A DNA stretch of 37,616 nt from Pseudoflavonifractor sp. An184 (GTDB taxonomy: Bacteria > Bacillota > Clostridia > Oscillospirales > Oscillospiraceae): contig NZ_NFKI01000032.1 of NCBI RefSeq assembly GCF_002160305.1, positions 1-37,616 of the forward strand, read 5' to 3'. The translations under genes were made by a program, and so were the position numbers. Below are positions 7,803 through 16,154 of this stretch, in pieces. Below the pieces are notes generated by a model that worked only from the letters and a program-made list of their open reading frames with translations, did no database searches and was not told the DNA's origin. Numbering within the stretch: position 1 is the first letter of the stretch; each line of letters starts with the position of its first letter.

Positions 7803-9695
7803 TCAACTCCAAATCAGGTGGGTGGCCTCCATGAGGGCGCACAGCAGGCCCGCGGCGGTCTCCCGGGTGCCGGCGTCGCCGGGCTGCTGATCCCCCACCA
7901 GGGCCCCCAGCGCGTCCAGATTCCGGGCGGAGGTCTGAGCCCACTCGGAGAACTGGTAGTAGTTTCCCCACTCCCCGGCGGACAGATTCTTTTGGGCGAG
8001 CTCATAGCCGTCCAGGCTGGCCCAAGCGGCCACCGAGGAGAGGACGGTGACCATCTCCTCATAGGTGATGGTGTCCTCCGGGCGGAAGGTGGAGCCGTCC
8101 CCGGCAAAGAATCCCTTGGCGGCCATGGCATTTACGCCATCGGCGTACCAGGCGTCCTCCGGCACATCGGAGAAGTAGCTCTGGGACGGAGCCCGCAGGT
8201 TCAGGGCCGAGGCCACCATGGAGGCGAACTCCCCGCGGGTGATCGTCTCCTCCGGGCGGAAGGCGCCGTCCTCATAGCCCTCGACCAGCCCGTACACGGC
8301 CAGCGTGTCGATGGCGTCGGCGAAGGGAGAGTCCGCCGTATCCGAGAAGGTGCGGCTGTGGTACTCCAGCCCCAGTTCTTCGGCCAGCGCCTCCGGCTCG
8401 ATGGGCTCCCAGGTGCCGCCCCCCTGGCCCTCATAGAGCTCGGCGGAGGGAGGTAGGGCCTCCAGAAGTTCGGTGAACGCGGCGCGGTTGTCCACGTTCC
8501 GGGCGTCGGACAGGTCAATGTAGAAAGTGTATCCCCCCAGGCCCAGGCGCAGGGAGCCGTTGGCCACGGTGGGCGCGCTGGAGCGCAGCAGCAGGGCAAT
8601 GGACTGGGTGTGCTCCGGGGAGACCAGCAGCGTGGGAATCACGCCCACCGTGTCGTTGGTGGCCCCGTCGGGGGCGTAGAAACGGTAGGCGGTGATTTTC
8701 AGGCAGTCGCCGTCAAAGAGCTCCGCCACCGAGGAGACGGAAAAGTCCTCGTCCAGCACCAACTGGGCCACGCCCTTACCGTAGGTCCGCTGGCCAATGG
8801 AGATACCCAGGCGGTGGGAGCGGACGGCGGCGGCAAACATCTCGGCTCCGCTGGCGCTATGGGAGCTGGTGAGGACCACCACCGGCAGATCGGTGAAGTC
8901 GGGAGCGGTGGGCTTGATGGCACGGTAGTACTCCAGACCGTTCCGGCCCATCATGTAAACTACTACGCCGTTGGTGAATTTTCCGACTGTCAGGGTCACC
9001 GACTGGTCGGTTCCACCGGGGTTGGAGCGCAGGTCCATCACCCAAAGATCGGCCTGCTCTTTCAGCTGGGTGAGGGCCTCCTCCACCGTGTCCGCGGTAG
9101 AGGCGCCGAAGCTGTCGCAGTCGATGTAGCCCACCTCCCCGTCCACCAGATCGTAGGTGACGATGGGGATGAGCACCGCCCGCCGCTCCAGCGTCACGTC
9201 CCGGACCTCGCCGGTGTCGTGGAAGCGGATGGTGAGGGTGACGGAGGTGCCGGGCTCGCCCTGGATGCGGGCGGAGGCGTCGGTGCCGCTGGTGAGGGCG
9301 ACGCCGTCCGCCGCCAGAATATAATCTCCGGCGGACAGACCCGCCTCCAGGGCCGGGGAGTTGTCCAGCACGGAGAGAATTTCGATTCCAACGCCCTCCT
9401 CCACAGAGTCCAGGTTGGAGATGGAGACGCCCACCCCAACCACCGTGCTGCCGTTGACGGAGGAGAGGAAACTCTGGTACTCCTCGGCGGTCATATATAC
9501 CGTATAGGGATCGCCAAGGGACTCGATGATAGCGTCCACAGAGCCCTGCTCCAGTACCTCCTCCGGAATCTGATCCACATAATAGGTGCTGAGAAGGGCC
9601 TTGGCGTCCTCGGTCTCCAGGGCGGCGGCGGGCATGGCACACAGGCTGAGGGTCAGAGCAAAGGACAGCAGGCCGGGAAGAAAACGATGCTTCAT
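7803..9695 (-). CDS. secreted S41 (CtpA-like) protease with SLH domains
   Basis: This 630-residue protein has a signal peptide (residues 1-25, MKHRFLPGLL, hydrophobic core, then AAALE). A short N-terminal helical domain is followed by a PDZ domain (about 80-170) and the S41 protease core with the serine motif SASGAE (near residue 283) and the lysine motif YGKGVAQ, as in carboxy-terminal processing proteases. The C-terminal 180 residues contain two clear SLH motifs (FSDTADSPFADAIDTLAVYG, FSDVPEDAWYADGVNAMAAK) and a weaker third, which tether it to the cell wall. The start follows AAGGAG. It lies downstream of purA on the same strand with a hairpin between. The substrate is unknown; a role in trimming surface proteins is inferred. 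Confidence 0.9.
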   Translation of the reverse strand: MKHRFLPGLLSFALTLSLCAMPAAALETEDAKALLSTYYVDQIPEEVLEQGSVDAIIESLGDPYTVYMTAEEYQSFLSSVNGSTVVGVGVSISNLDSVEEGVGIEILSVLDNSPALEAGLSAGDYILAADGVALTSGTDASARIQGEPGTSVTLTIRFHDTGEVRDVTLERRAVLIPIVTYDLVDGEVGYIDCDSFGASTADTVEEALTQLKEQADLWVMDLRSNPGGTDQSVTLTVGKFTNGVVVYMMGRNGLEYYRAIKPTAPDFTDLPVVVLTSSHSASGAEMFAAAVRSHRLGISIGQRTYGKGVAQLVLDEDFSVSSVAELFDGDCLKITAYRFYAPDGATNDTVGVIPTLLVSPEHTQSIALLLRSSAPTVANGSLRLGLGGYTFYIDLSDARNVDNRAAFTELLEALPPSAELYEGQGGGTWEPIEPEALAEELGLEYHSRTFSDTADSPFADAIDTLAVYGLVEGYEDGAFRPEETITRGEFASMVASALNLRAPSQSYFSDVPEDAWYADGVNAMAAKGFFAGDGSTFRPEDTITYEEMVTVLSSVAAWASLDGYELAQKNLSAGEWGNYYQFSEWAQTSARNLDALGALVGDQQPGDAGTRETAAGLLCALMEATHLIWS

Positions 9696-9720
9696 ATGTG
9701 TCTCCTTTTTGGATAAACCG

Positions 9721-9749
9721 TGCGCCGGATGCCAATGGCATCCGGCGCA
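9721..9749 (-). terminator. hairpin between purA and the S41 protease
   Basis: TGCGCCGGATGCCA (9721-9734) pairs with TGGCATCCGGCGCA (9736-9749). The minus strand continues with CGGTTTATCC, so the U-run is poor. It is probably a partial terminator or an mRNA-stabilising end of purA. Confidence 0.55.
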
Positions 9750-9759
9750 GAACGTATGA

Positions 9760-11052
9760 TTACAGCTTCGAGGTGCGGTAGGTCATCTCCTCACGCTTGG
9801 GACCGGAGGAGACCATGGTGATGGGGCACTGGATGTGCCGCTCCAGGAAATCCACGTAGTCCTTGGCCTGCTGGGGCAGGGCGTCGTAGTCCTTGCAGCC
9901 GCGGATGTCGCACTTCCACCCGGGGAGGGTGGTGAAGACCGGCTTGGCCCGCATCAGGCGGGGGGTGACAGGGAACTCGTCGGTGACCTCCCCGTCGATC
10001 TCATAGCCGGTGCACACCTTGATCTCGTCCAGATAGCCCAGGACGTCCAGGCAGGTGAGGGCCACCTGTGTGGCGCCCTGGACCATGCAGCCGTACTTGG
10101 TGGCCACGGCGTCGAACCAGCCCACCCGGCGGGGACGTCCGGTGGTGGCGCCGAACTCGCCCTTGTCGCCGCCCCGGCGGCGCAGCTCGTCGCCCTCCTT
10201 GCCCAGCAGCTCGCTGACGAAGGGCTCGGTGTGGGAGCCCACGGAGGAGGAGTAGGCCTTGGTGACGCAGATCACGTCCTCAATGGCGGTGGGGGGCACC
10301 GCCGCGCCCACGCAGCCGAAGCCGGCCAGGGTGTGGGAGGAGGTGGTCATGGGGAAGATGCCCAGGTCCGGGTCCTTCATGGAGCCCAGCTGGCCCTCCA
10401 GCAGGACGGTCTTGCCCTCCTTCAGGGCCTTGTGGACAAAGCCCACCGCGTTCCCCACATAGGGGCGGATCTCCTCCCGCAGGGCGAGAAGCTGCTCCAT
10501 GAGCTCGTCCGCATTCAGAGCGGGCTTGTGGTACAGATGCTCAAAGAGCACGTTCTTGATGGACAGGGCGGCCTCCAGACGCTCCCGCAGCCGGTCCTCA
10601 TAGAAGAGGTCGCACACCTGAACGCCGATCTTGGCGTATTTGTCCGAGTAGAAGGGGGCGATGCCGCTCTTGGTGGAGCCGAAGGCCTTGCCGCCCAGGC
10701 GCTCCTCCTCATAGGTGTCCTGAAGCACATGGTAAGGCATGAGGATCTGGGCCCGCTCAGAGATGATCAGGTTAGGGGCGGGCACTCCCTGCTCGGTGAG
10801 GGAGTGGAGCTCGTCCACCAGCTTGCGGATGTCCAGCGCCAGGCCGTTGCCGATGATGTTGGTGACATGGGGGTAAAACACGCCGGAAGGGAGCGTATGC
10901 AGGGCGAAACGGCCCTGATCGTTGATGATGGTGTGGCCGGCGTTGGCGCCGCCCTGATAGCGGATGACCACGTCGGAGGTCTCCGCCAGCATATCCGTGA
11001 TCTTGCCCTTGCCCTCGTCGCCCCAGTTGGCGCCTACGATCGCTTTTACCAT
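9760..11052 (-). CDS. purA: adenylosuccinate synthase
   Basis: PurA joins IMP and aspartate with GTP to form adenylosuccinate, the first step from IMP to AMP. The 430-residue length is normal. The N-terminus shows GANWGDEGKGKITDML with the catalytic Asp/Lys/Gly-rich loop; YQGGANAGHTI with the catalytic His follows, and the GTP-binding QLGSMKDPDLG-type segment and the ATTGRPRRVGWFD motif are present. The start follows GGAGG in the leader, and a strong sigma-A promoter lies about 80 bases upstream. The gene stands alone, away from other purine genes. Confidence 0.98.
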   Translation of the reverse strand: MVKAIVGANWGDEGKGKITDMLAETSDVVIRYQGGANAGHTIINDQGRFALHTLPSGVFYPHVTNIIGNGLALDIRKLVDELHSLTEQGVPAPNLIISERAQILMPYHVLQDTYEEERLGGKAFGSTKSGIAPFYSDKYAKIGVQVCDLFYEDRLRERLEAALSIKNVLFEHLYHKPALNADELMEQLLALREEIRPYVGNAVGFVHKALKEGKTVLLEGQLGSMKDPDLGIFPMTTSSHTLAGFGCVGAAVPPTAIEDVICVTKAYSSSVGSHTEPFVSELLGKEGDELRRRGGDKGEFGATTGRPRRVGWFDAVATKYGCMVQGATQVALTCLDVLGYLDEIKVCTGYEIDGEVTDEFPVTPRLMRAKPVFTTLPGWKCDIRGCKDYDALPQQAKDYVDFLERHIQCPITMVSSGPKREEMTYRTSKL

Positions 11053-11130
11053 AATGTGTTACCTCCGGAGACCGGGATTCGCAACCGCTCAGGCGGATTT
11101 GCCTTATCCGGTTTCCAACACAGCTCCTTT

Positions 11131-11159
11131 ATTATACTTCCTTTTTTCATCCCGCGCAA
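11131..11159 (-). promoter_or_regulatory. purA promoter
   Basis: On the minus strand TTGCGC (11154-11159) and TATAAT (11131-11136) are 17 bases apart. The leader to the purA start is about 70 bases. I do not see a purine riboswitch in it. Confidence 0.7.
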
Positions 11160-11349
11160 CTGTTTTTCTGGAAAGAAATGCGGGGGAAATCGCTTTTTGC
11201 GGAGACTCGCCCCGCCGTTTCTTTTTTCATCCTCCCTATGGGGCTGTCCCTGCAAAGAAAAATCAGACCCAGTGCGTGTTTCATAGAAAGGACAGGAACC
11301 TCCAGAGGCGGCGGGGCGGGCGATCATTCGTAAAACAGCGAAAAAACTC

Positions 11350-11380
11350 TTGACTTGGAGCGCACTCCAGGGAGTAGCAT
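11350..11380 (+). promoter_or_regulatory. MerR-type promoter/operator of the aldo/keto reductase
   Basis: TTGACT (11350-11355) and TAGCAT (11375-11380) are separated by 19 bases, two more than the normal spacing. The dyad TGGAG-CGCA-CTCCA (11356-11369) fills the spacer. An overlong spacer containing a dyad is the hallmark of promoters twisted into activity by MerR-family activators (SoxR, BmrR, AdhR). No MerR gene is adjacent, so the regulator acts from elsewhere. Confidence 0.75.
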
Positions 11381-11475
11381 AGCACCAGAGAGCAAATGAG
11401 ACCGGAGGGGCAGTATGCCGCCGCCTCCGGGAGGGCGGCGTGTGATGCGCCGTGAGATGGAAAGGGGTAATACCA

Positions 11476-12609
11476 ATGATCTACAAAACGTTTCAGGATC
11501 TGGAGCTGTCCGCCCTGGGTATGGGCTGCATGCGCCTGCCCGTCATTGACGGGGACGACGCCAAGGTGGACGAGGCGGCCGCCTTTCAGATGGTGGACGA
11601 GGCCATGGCCGGCGGCGTGAACTACTACGACACCGCCTGGGGCTACCACAGCGGCAACTCCGAGCTGGCGCTGGGCAAGGCTCTGGCCCGGTATCCCCGG
11701 GAGAAATTCTACATTGCCGACAAATTCCCCGGCTACGACCTGGCCAACATGCCCAAGGTGAAGGAGATCTTCGAGGAGCAGCTCAAAAAGTGCCAGGTGG
11801 ACCACTTCGACTTCTACCTGTTCCACAACGTGTGCGAGATGAACATCGACGCCTACCTGGACCCCAAGTACGGCATCTATGACTACCTGATGGAGCAGAA
11901 GAAGAACGGCCGCATCCGCCACCTGGGCTTCTCCTGCCACGGGGCGATGCCGGTGCTCAAGCGGTTCCTGGAGGCCTACGGCAAGGACATGGAGTTCTGC
12001 CAGCTGCAGCTCAACTACATCGACTGGACTTTCCAGAACGGCAGGGAAAAGGTGGACCTGCTGAACGAGTACCACATCCCCGTGTGGGTGATGGAGCCCC
12101 TCCGGGGCGGCCGCCTGGCCCGCCTCAGTGATCAGGAGGCCGCGCCCCTGAAGGCCATGCGCCCCGACGAGACCATCCCCGCCTGGGCCTTCCGGTTCCT
12201 CCAGTCCATCCCCAGCGTCACTATGGTCCTCTCCGGCATGTCCGACCTGGAGCAGATGAAGGCCAACATCGCCACCTTCCAGACCGAGGCCCCCCTCAAT
12301 GAGAAAGAGATGGCCGGTTTGATGGAGGTGGCCGGCGGCATGGTGAGCCAGACCGCTCTCCCCTGCACCGCCTGCCACTACTGTGTCAGCCACTGCCCCA
12401 AGGGGCTGAACATCCCTGAACTGCTGGCGCTGTATAACGAGCACTCCTTCACCGGCGGCGGCTTCCTGGCGCCCATGGCCCTGTCCGCCATCCCCCAGGA
12501 CAAGTGGCCCAGCGCCTGCATCGGCTGCCGCAGCTGCGAGAAGGTCTGCCCCCAGCAGCTGAAAATTTCCGAGGCCATGGCCGACTTTACCGCCAAGCTG
12601 GGCGGCTGA
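11476..12609 (+). CDS. aldo/keto reductase with C-terminal 2x[4Fe-4S] ferredoxin domain
   Basis: This 377-residue cytosolic oxidoreductase has an AKR TIM barrel with the catalytic tetrad visible: Asp and Tyr in YYDTAWGYH, Lys in IADKFPG and His in LFHNV. The C-terminal 90 residues carry two iron-sulfur motifs, CTACHYCVSHCPKG and CIGCRSCEKVCPQ. This architecture is common in anaerobic clostridia; the physiological substrate is unknown and electrons may come from ferredoxin as well as NAD(P)H. The ATG at 11476 was chosen because AAAGGGG lies at the right distance; an upstream start would overlap that site. It has its own MerR-type promoter and an intrinsic terminator, so it is a single-gene unit probably induced by electrophile or redox stress (inference from the promoter type). 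Confidence 0.92.
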   Translation: MIYKTFQDLELSALGMGCMRLPVIDGDDAKVDEAAAFQMVDEAMAGGVNYYDTAWGYHSGNSELALGKALARYPREKFYIADKFPGYDLANMPKVKEIFEEQLKKCQVDHFDFYLFHNVCEMNIDAYLDPKYGIYDYLMEQKKNGRIRHLGFSCHGAMPVLKRFLEAYGKDMEFCQLQLNYIDWTFQNGREKVDLLNEYHIPVWVMEPLRGGRLARLSDQEAAPLKAMRPDETIPAWAFRFLQSIPSVTMVLSGMSDLEQMKANIATFQTEAPLNEKEMAGLMEVAGGMVSQTALPCTACHYCVSHCPKGLNIPELLALYNEHSFTGGGFLAPMALSAIPQDKWPSACIGCRSCEKVCPQQLKISEAMADFTAKLGG

Positions 12610-12612
12610 GAG

Positions 12613-12648
12613 AATTAAGAATTAAGAATGAAGAATTAAGAATGAAGG
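12613..12648. repeat. short AATTAAGAAT tandem repeat
   Basis: Immediately after the aldo/keto reductase stop, AATTAAGAA and AATGAAGAA units alternate about four times. I see no matching inverted arm within the next few hundred bases. Similar strings mark the edges of small mobile palindromes in clostridia, so this may be a partial copy. Confidence 0.5.
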
Positions 12649-12677
12649 ATTGCGCCGCGGCGCGGCGCGAGACGAGA

Positions 12678-12722
12678 CGCACGCCGGCTCTTCCCCTTTG
12701 GGAGAGCCGGCGTGTGTTTTTG
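12678..12722 (+). terminator. intrinsic terminator of the aldo/keto reductase
   Basis: ACGCCGGCTC (12681-12690) pairs with GAGCCGGCGT (12704-12713), extended by outer C-G pairs, and is followed by TTTTT (12717-12721). Confidence 0.85.
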
Positions 12723-12836
12723 TCTGCCCCTTTGATGTAAGCTGGTGTGCAACAAAGCGTGCAATTTCAGGATGGAGTGGGTCGGACGAGAAGCGCGCAG
12801 CGCTGCATCACAGCGGCACAGCAGAGAAAGGGGTAA

Positions 12837-13511
<675 letters not shown>

Positions 13512-13523
13512 CATTGTGACAGA

Positions 13524-13553
13524 ATCCCGCCTGGCAGAAGCGCCAGGCGGGAT
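13524..13553. terminator. hairpin between convergent genes
   Basis: ATCCCGCCTGGC (13524-13535) and GCCAGGCGGGAT (13542-13553) form a 12-bp stem. No U-run is evident on either strand. Its place between the convergent chimeric gene and the MATE gene suggests a two-way 3'-end structure. Confidence 0.5.
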
Positions 13554-13574
13554 CTTACATGAGCAAAGCTGATT

Positions 13575-14915
13575 TTAATTAATACTGGAGGAATTCACGG
13601 TCCTCCTATACACCCAAAACGCCGCCGCAGCGGTGACCGCCTCAGTAATCCAGAAGGCGTGCCACACCCCGTCCGGGCCAATCGTCCGGCACAGGAGGAA
13701 GGCGGCGGGGAGGATGACCACCACATAGCGGCACAGGGAGATGACCAGGGACTGTGCCCCCTTGCCCAGGCCCTCCAGGGCTCCGGAGGAGGTGACCGAT
13801 ACAGAGGAGATCACGAACCCTGCGCAGATGATCCGCAGGGCGGTCCCGCCGGCCTGGATGGTGTCCGGCTGGGAGGTAAACAGTCCCATCAGGGGTTCCG
13901 CCCAGAGTAGGCAGACCACGGTGCCGAAGGCCATGATGATCCCGCTGGCGCACAGGGTGGCATTGTACAGCTGCCGGACCCGGCCGCGCTCGCCCGCTCC
14001 GTAGTTGTATCCGATCAGGGGGCGCATGCCCTGTACGATGCCGCTGGCGGGGAGGTAGAGGAAGGTCTGGAGCTTGTAGTAGATGCCCAGGATCACCACA
14101 TAGCTTTGGGAGTAGACGGAGAGCAGGCCGTTGAGCACGGAGATGAGCAGGGAGGGGAGGGCCAGATTCAGGATGGCGGGCACCCCCACCCCATAGAGCT
14201 TCCGGTCCAGAGTCGCGTCCGGTCTCAGGCAGTCCCGGCGCAGCCGCACCGGGATAGGGATCAGCCGGTAGGCGGCCAGGTAGACCAGCAGGGTGAGCGC
14301 CTGTCCGATCCCGGTGGCGAGAGCGGCCCCGGAGATGCCCAGCTCCGGGAAAGGGCCCAGGCCGAAGATGAGCACAGGGTCCAGCAGGATGTTGGAGACG
14401 CACCCGGTCAGCAGGGCGGCCATGGTGACCTTCATCCGGCCCACCGCCTGGAAGATCTTCTCAAAGGAGAGGCCCAGCATGATGATGACCGAAAATGAGA
14501 AGGCGGTCTTGGAATACGCCAGGCCCATCTGGATCACGGCCGGGTCGGTGGTGAACCGGGCGAGGAAGAGGGGCATGACGGCAATGCTGGCCAGCGTGAG
14601 GATCAGCCCGTGGAGGGCGGACAGGGCCATGCCGTGGGTGGCGGCGGCGTCCGCCCGGCGGCGGTCTCCGGCGCCCAGCGCGATGGAGATGACCGCGTTG
14701 ATCCCCACGCCGAAGCCGATGGCCACGGCATTGATGAAATTCTGGACCGGGTAGACCAGGGACAGGGCGGTCATCGCCGCCTCGCTGATCTGGGCCACAA
14801 AGAAGCTGTCCACGATGTTGTAGAGGGAGTTGACCAGCATGGACAGCACCATGGGCAGGGCCATGGAGGCCAGGAGGGGCAGGATGGGCCGCTCCTTCAT
14901 AAACGTCTCGCGCAT
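13575..14915 (-). CDS. MATE-family efflux transporter
   Basis: This 446-residue integral membrane protein has about 12 predicted helices. It belongs to the MATE/NorM-DinF superfamily of Na+- or H+-driven multidrug exporters. Family signatures visible are ALPMVLSMLVNSLYNIVDSF near the start, GFGVGINAVISIALGAGDRR, and QGMRPLIGYNYGAGERGRVR in the second half. The start at MRETFMKERPI was chosen because it follows CGGAGAA and gives normal length; the frame remains open further upstream but would run through the leader hairpin. It is alone on the minus strand with a strong promoter and an intrinsic terminator inside its roughly 140-base leader, so its expression is probably controlled by attenuation. 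Confidence 0.93.
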   Translation of the reverse strand: MRETFMKERPILPLLASMALPMVLSMLVNSLYNIVDSFFVAQISEAAMTALSLVYPVQNFINAVAIGFGVGINAVISIALGAGDRRRADAAATHGMALSALHGLILTLASIAVMPLFLARFTTDPAVIQMGLAYSKTAFSFSVIIMLGLSFEKIFQAVGRMKVTMAALLTGCVSNILLDPVLIFGLGPFPELGISGAALATGIGQALTLLVYLAAYRLIPIPVRLRRDCLRPDATLDRKLYGVGVPAILNLALPSLLISVLNGLLSVYSQSYVVILGIYYKLQTFLYLPASGIVQGMRPLIGYNYGAGERGRVRQLYNATLCASGIIMAFGTVVCLLWAEPLMGLFTSQPDTIQAGGTALRIICAGFVISSVSVTSSGALEGLGKGAQSLVISLCRYVVVILPAAFLLCRTIGPDGVWHAFWITEAVTAAAAFWVYRRTVNSSSIN

Positions 14916-14952
14916 TGCGGTTCTCCGTTCCGTGCAGAGGGGTTCCAGCCGC

Positions 14953-14992
14953 AAAAAAGCCGCACAGCTGTCCAATGGGACTGCTGTGCGGC
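14953..14992 (-). terminator. leader terminator (attenuator) of the MATE gene
   Basis: On the minus strand GCCGCACAGC (14992-14983) and GCTGTGCGGC (14968-14959) form a 10-bp GC-rich stem, extended by several inner pairs, followed at once by TTTTTT (14958-14953). It lies about 38 bases before the MATE start and after the promoter. No other minus-strand gene precedes it, so it cannot be the end of an upstream operon. A regulatory attenuator is the likely reading. Confidence 0.8.
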
Positions 14993-15060
14993 GAAAAAGA
15001 GCAGGGGGGGCAGGGACGCCGAAACTGCTGGAAAAATCCACACAAAGTTTTTATAGCGGC

Positions 15061-15090
15061 ATCATAACACAGGCGAAATCCCCCTGTCAA
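15061..15090 (-). promoter_or_regulatory. promoter of the MATE gene
   Basis: On the minus strand TTGACA (15090-15085) and TATGAT (15066-15061) are 18 bases apart. Transcription would begin near 15054 and run through the leader terminator before reaching the gene. Confidence 0.75.
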
Positions 15091-15152
15091 GGGGCGAAAA
15101 CCGCCCCAGCCTGCGGCGGATATAAATTTCAGAAAGAAAAAGGAAATTTCTC

Positions 15153-15181
15153 TTGCTTTTTGCGCCGGGTTGTGCTATGAT
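15153..15181 (+). promoter_or_regulatory. promoter of rpmE
   Basis: TTGCTT (15153-15158) and TATGAT (15176-15181) are separated by 17 bases. The promoter is divergent from that of the MATE gene. Confidence 0.7.
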
Positions 15182-15231
15182 GCTAGATGCGTTTACAGAC
15201 GATCCTCCATGGAGAAAGAGGTGAAGATACA

Positions 15232-15438
15232 ATGAAGGCAGGAATTCATCCCGATTATCAGCAGACCACCATCCGGTGCGCCTGCGGCAACGTGATTGAG
15301 ACTGGTTCTACCAAGAAGGACATCCGCGTGGAGGTGTGCTCCAAGTGCCACCCCTTCTACACCGGTAAGCAGAAGATGGTGGATACCGGCGGACGTGTCA
15401 GCCGCTTCAACAAGAAGTTCGGTCTGGACAAGAAGTAA
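15232..15438 (+). CDS. rpmE: ribosomal protein bL31, zinc-binding form
   Basis: This is a 68-residue protein of the large ribosomal subunit. The zinc ligands C16-x-C18 and C36-x-x-C39 (CAC, CSKC) are all present, so this is the C+ form of L31 rather than the zinc-free paralogue. HPFYTGKQK and [11 protein letters not shown] are family signatures. The ATG at 15232 follows GAGGTG at a good distance and gives the normal length. The gene has its own promoter and terminator. Confidence 0.98.
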   Translation: MKAGIHPDYQQTTIRCACGNVIETGSTKKDIRVEVCSKCHPFYTGKQKMVDTGGRVSRFNKKFGLDKK

Positions 15439-15449
15439 GATCGCACCAG

Positions 15450-15485
15450 AAAAAGCCGTACCGAGGTCTCGGTGCGGCTTTTTGT
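15450..15485 (+). terminator. intrinsic terminator of rpmE
   Basis: An A-rich flank and AGCCGTACCGAG pair with CTCGGTGCGGCT over a two-base loop, and TTTTT follows. The A-tract and T-tract are symmetric, so it could work in both directions. Confidence 0.85.
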
Positions 15486-15572
15486 CTTGTCAGACTCAAG
15501 GTGGGTCTGACGGCGCGCTCCCGCATACAATAGAGCGTATGAGCCGTGAAATTTTGATAGGAGGTATCTGTC

Positions 15573-16073
15573 ATGCTCAAGCCCATCGATCCCAAGGCCA
15601 TTGATCAGAACGTGTTTTCCCTTATCGGGGAGAAGTGGATGCTCATTACCGCCGGCACGGCGGAGTGGTGCAACACCATGACCGCCTCCTGGGGCGGCCT
15701 GGGGGTGATCTGGGGAGCTCCGGCGGCCACCTGCTACATCCGCCCCCAGCGGTACACCAAGGAATTTGTGGACCGGGAGGAGTACTTCACCCTGGCCTTC
15801 TTCGGGGAGGAGTACCGGGACGCCCTCGCCCTGTGCGGCAGCAAGAGCGGCCGGGAGGTGGACAAGGTGAAGGAGTGCGGATTCACGGTGAAGGCGGCCC
15901 GGTGCGGCGCCCCCTATTTTGAGGAGGCGGAGCTGGTGCTGGTGTGCCGCAAGCGCTTTGTCCAGCCCATGGACCCCGCCCGTCTCCCGGAGGATGTGAA
16001 GGAGCGCTGGTACCCCCAGAAGGACTACCACACCTTATATATTGGGGAGATTGTGGAGGCCTATCAGAAGTAA
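15573..16073 (+). CDS. flavin reductase-like protein (FMN-binding split barrel)
   Basis: This 166-residue protein is of the flavin-reductase-like / flavoredoxin family. Recognisable parts are the N-terminal strand set LITAGTAEWCNTMTASWGGL, the cofactor-side segment RPQRYTKEFVDREEYFTLAF, and a C-terminal helix region ending IGEIVEAYQK. Such proteins bind FMN and either reduce free flavin or pass electrons to partner proteins. The ATG is behind an excellent site (GATAGGAGG). It stands between terminators of rpmE and a GC-rich hairpin before the peptidase gene. The electron donor is unknown. Confidence 0.85.
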   Translation: MLKPIDPKAIDQNVFSLIGEKWMLITAGTAEWCNTMTASWGGLGVIWGAPAATCYIRPQRYTKEFVDREEYFTLAFFGEEYRDALALCGSKSGREVDKVKECGFTVKAARCGAPYFEEAELVLVCRKRFVQPMDPARLPEDVKERWYPQKDYHTLYIGEIVEAYQK

Positions 16074-16093
16074 GAGCATCGCGCGGATGCACA

Positions 16094-16119
16094 GCGCGCC
16101 GTCCCGGCGGACGGCGCGC
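16094..16119. other. GC-rich hairpin before the M24 peptidase gene
   Basis: GCGCGCCGTCC (16094-16104) pairs with GGACGGCGCGC (16109-16119) around CGGC. There is no U-run. It may be the 3' end of the flavin reductase message. Confidence 0.4.
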
Positions 16120-16154
16120 CTGCGCGCCGCGCAGGGAGAAAGGAGCGAGACGCC

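Noticed and set aside
5619-8456. a 945-codon open frame on the plus strand
   Set aside because: It runs antisense to the two GTPase genes and the S41 protease gene, has no recognisable domain and is full of His/Gly/Val/Leu runs, as expected from the GC-rich third-position bias of the real genes.
11053-11130. purine riboswitch in the purA leader
   Set aside because: The conserved loop sequences of the purine aptamer are absent and the leader is only about 70 bases long.
14916-15041. N-terminal extension of the MATE protein from a GTG
   Set aside because: It would pass through the leader terminator and adds residues without family similarity; the ATG at 14915 gives normal length.
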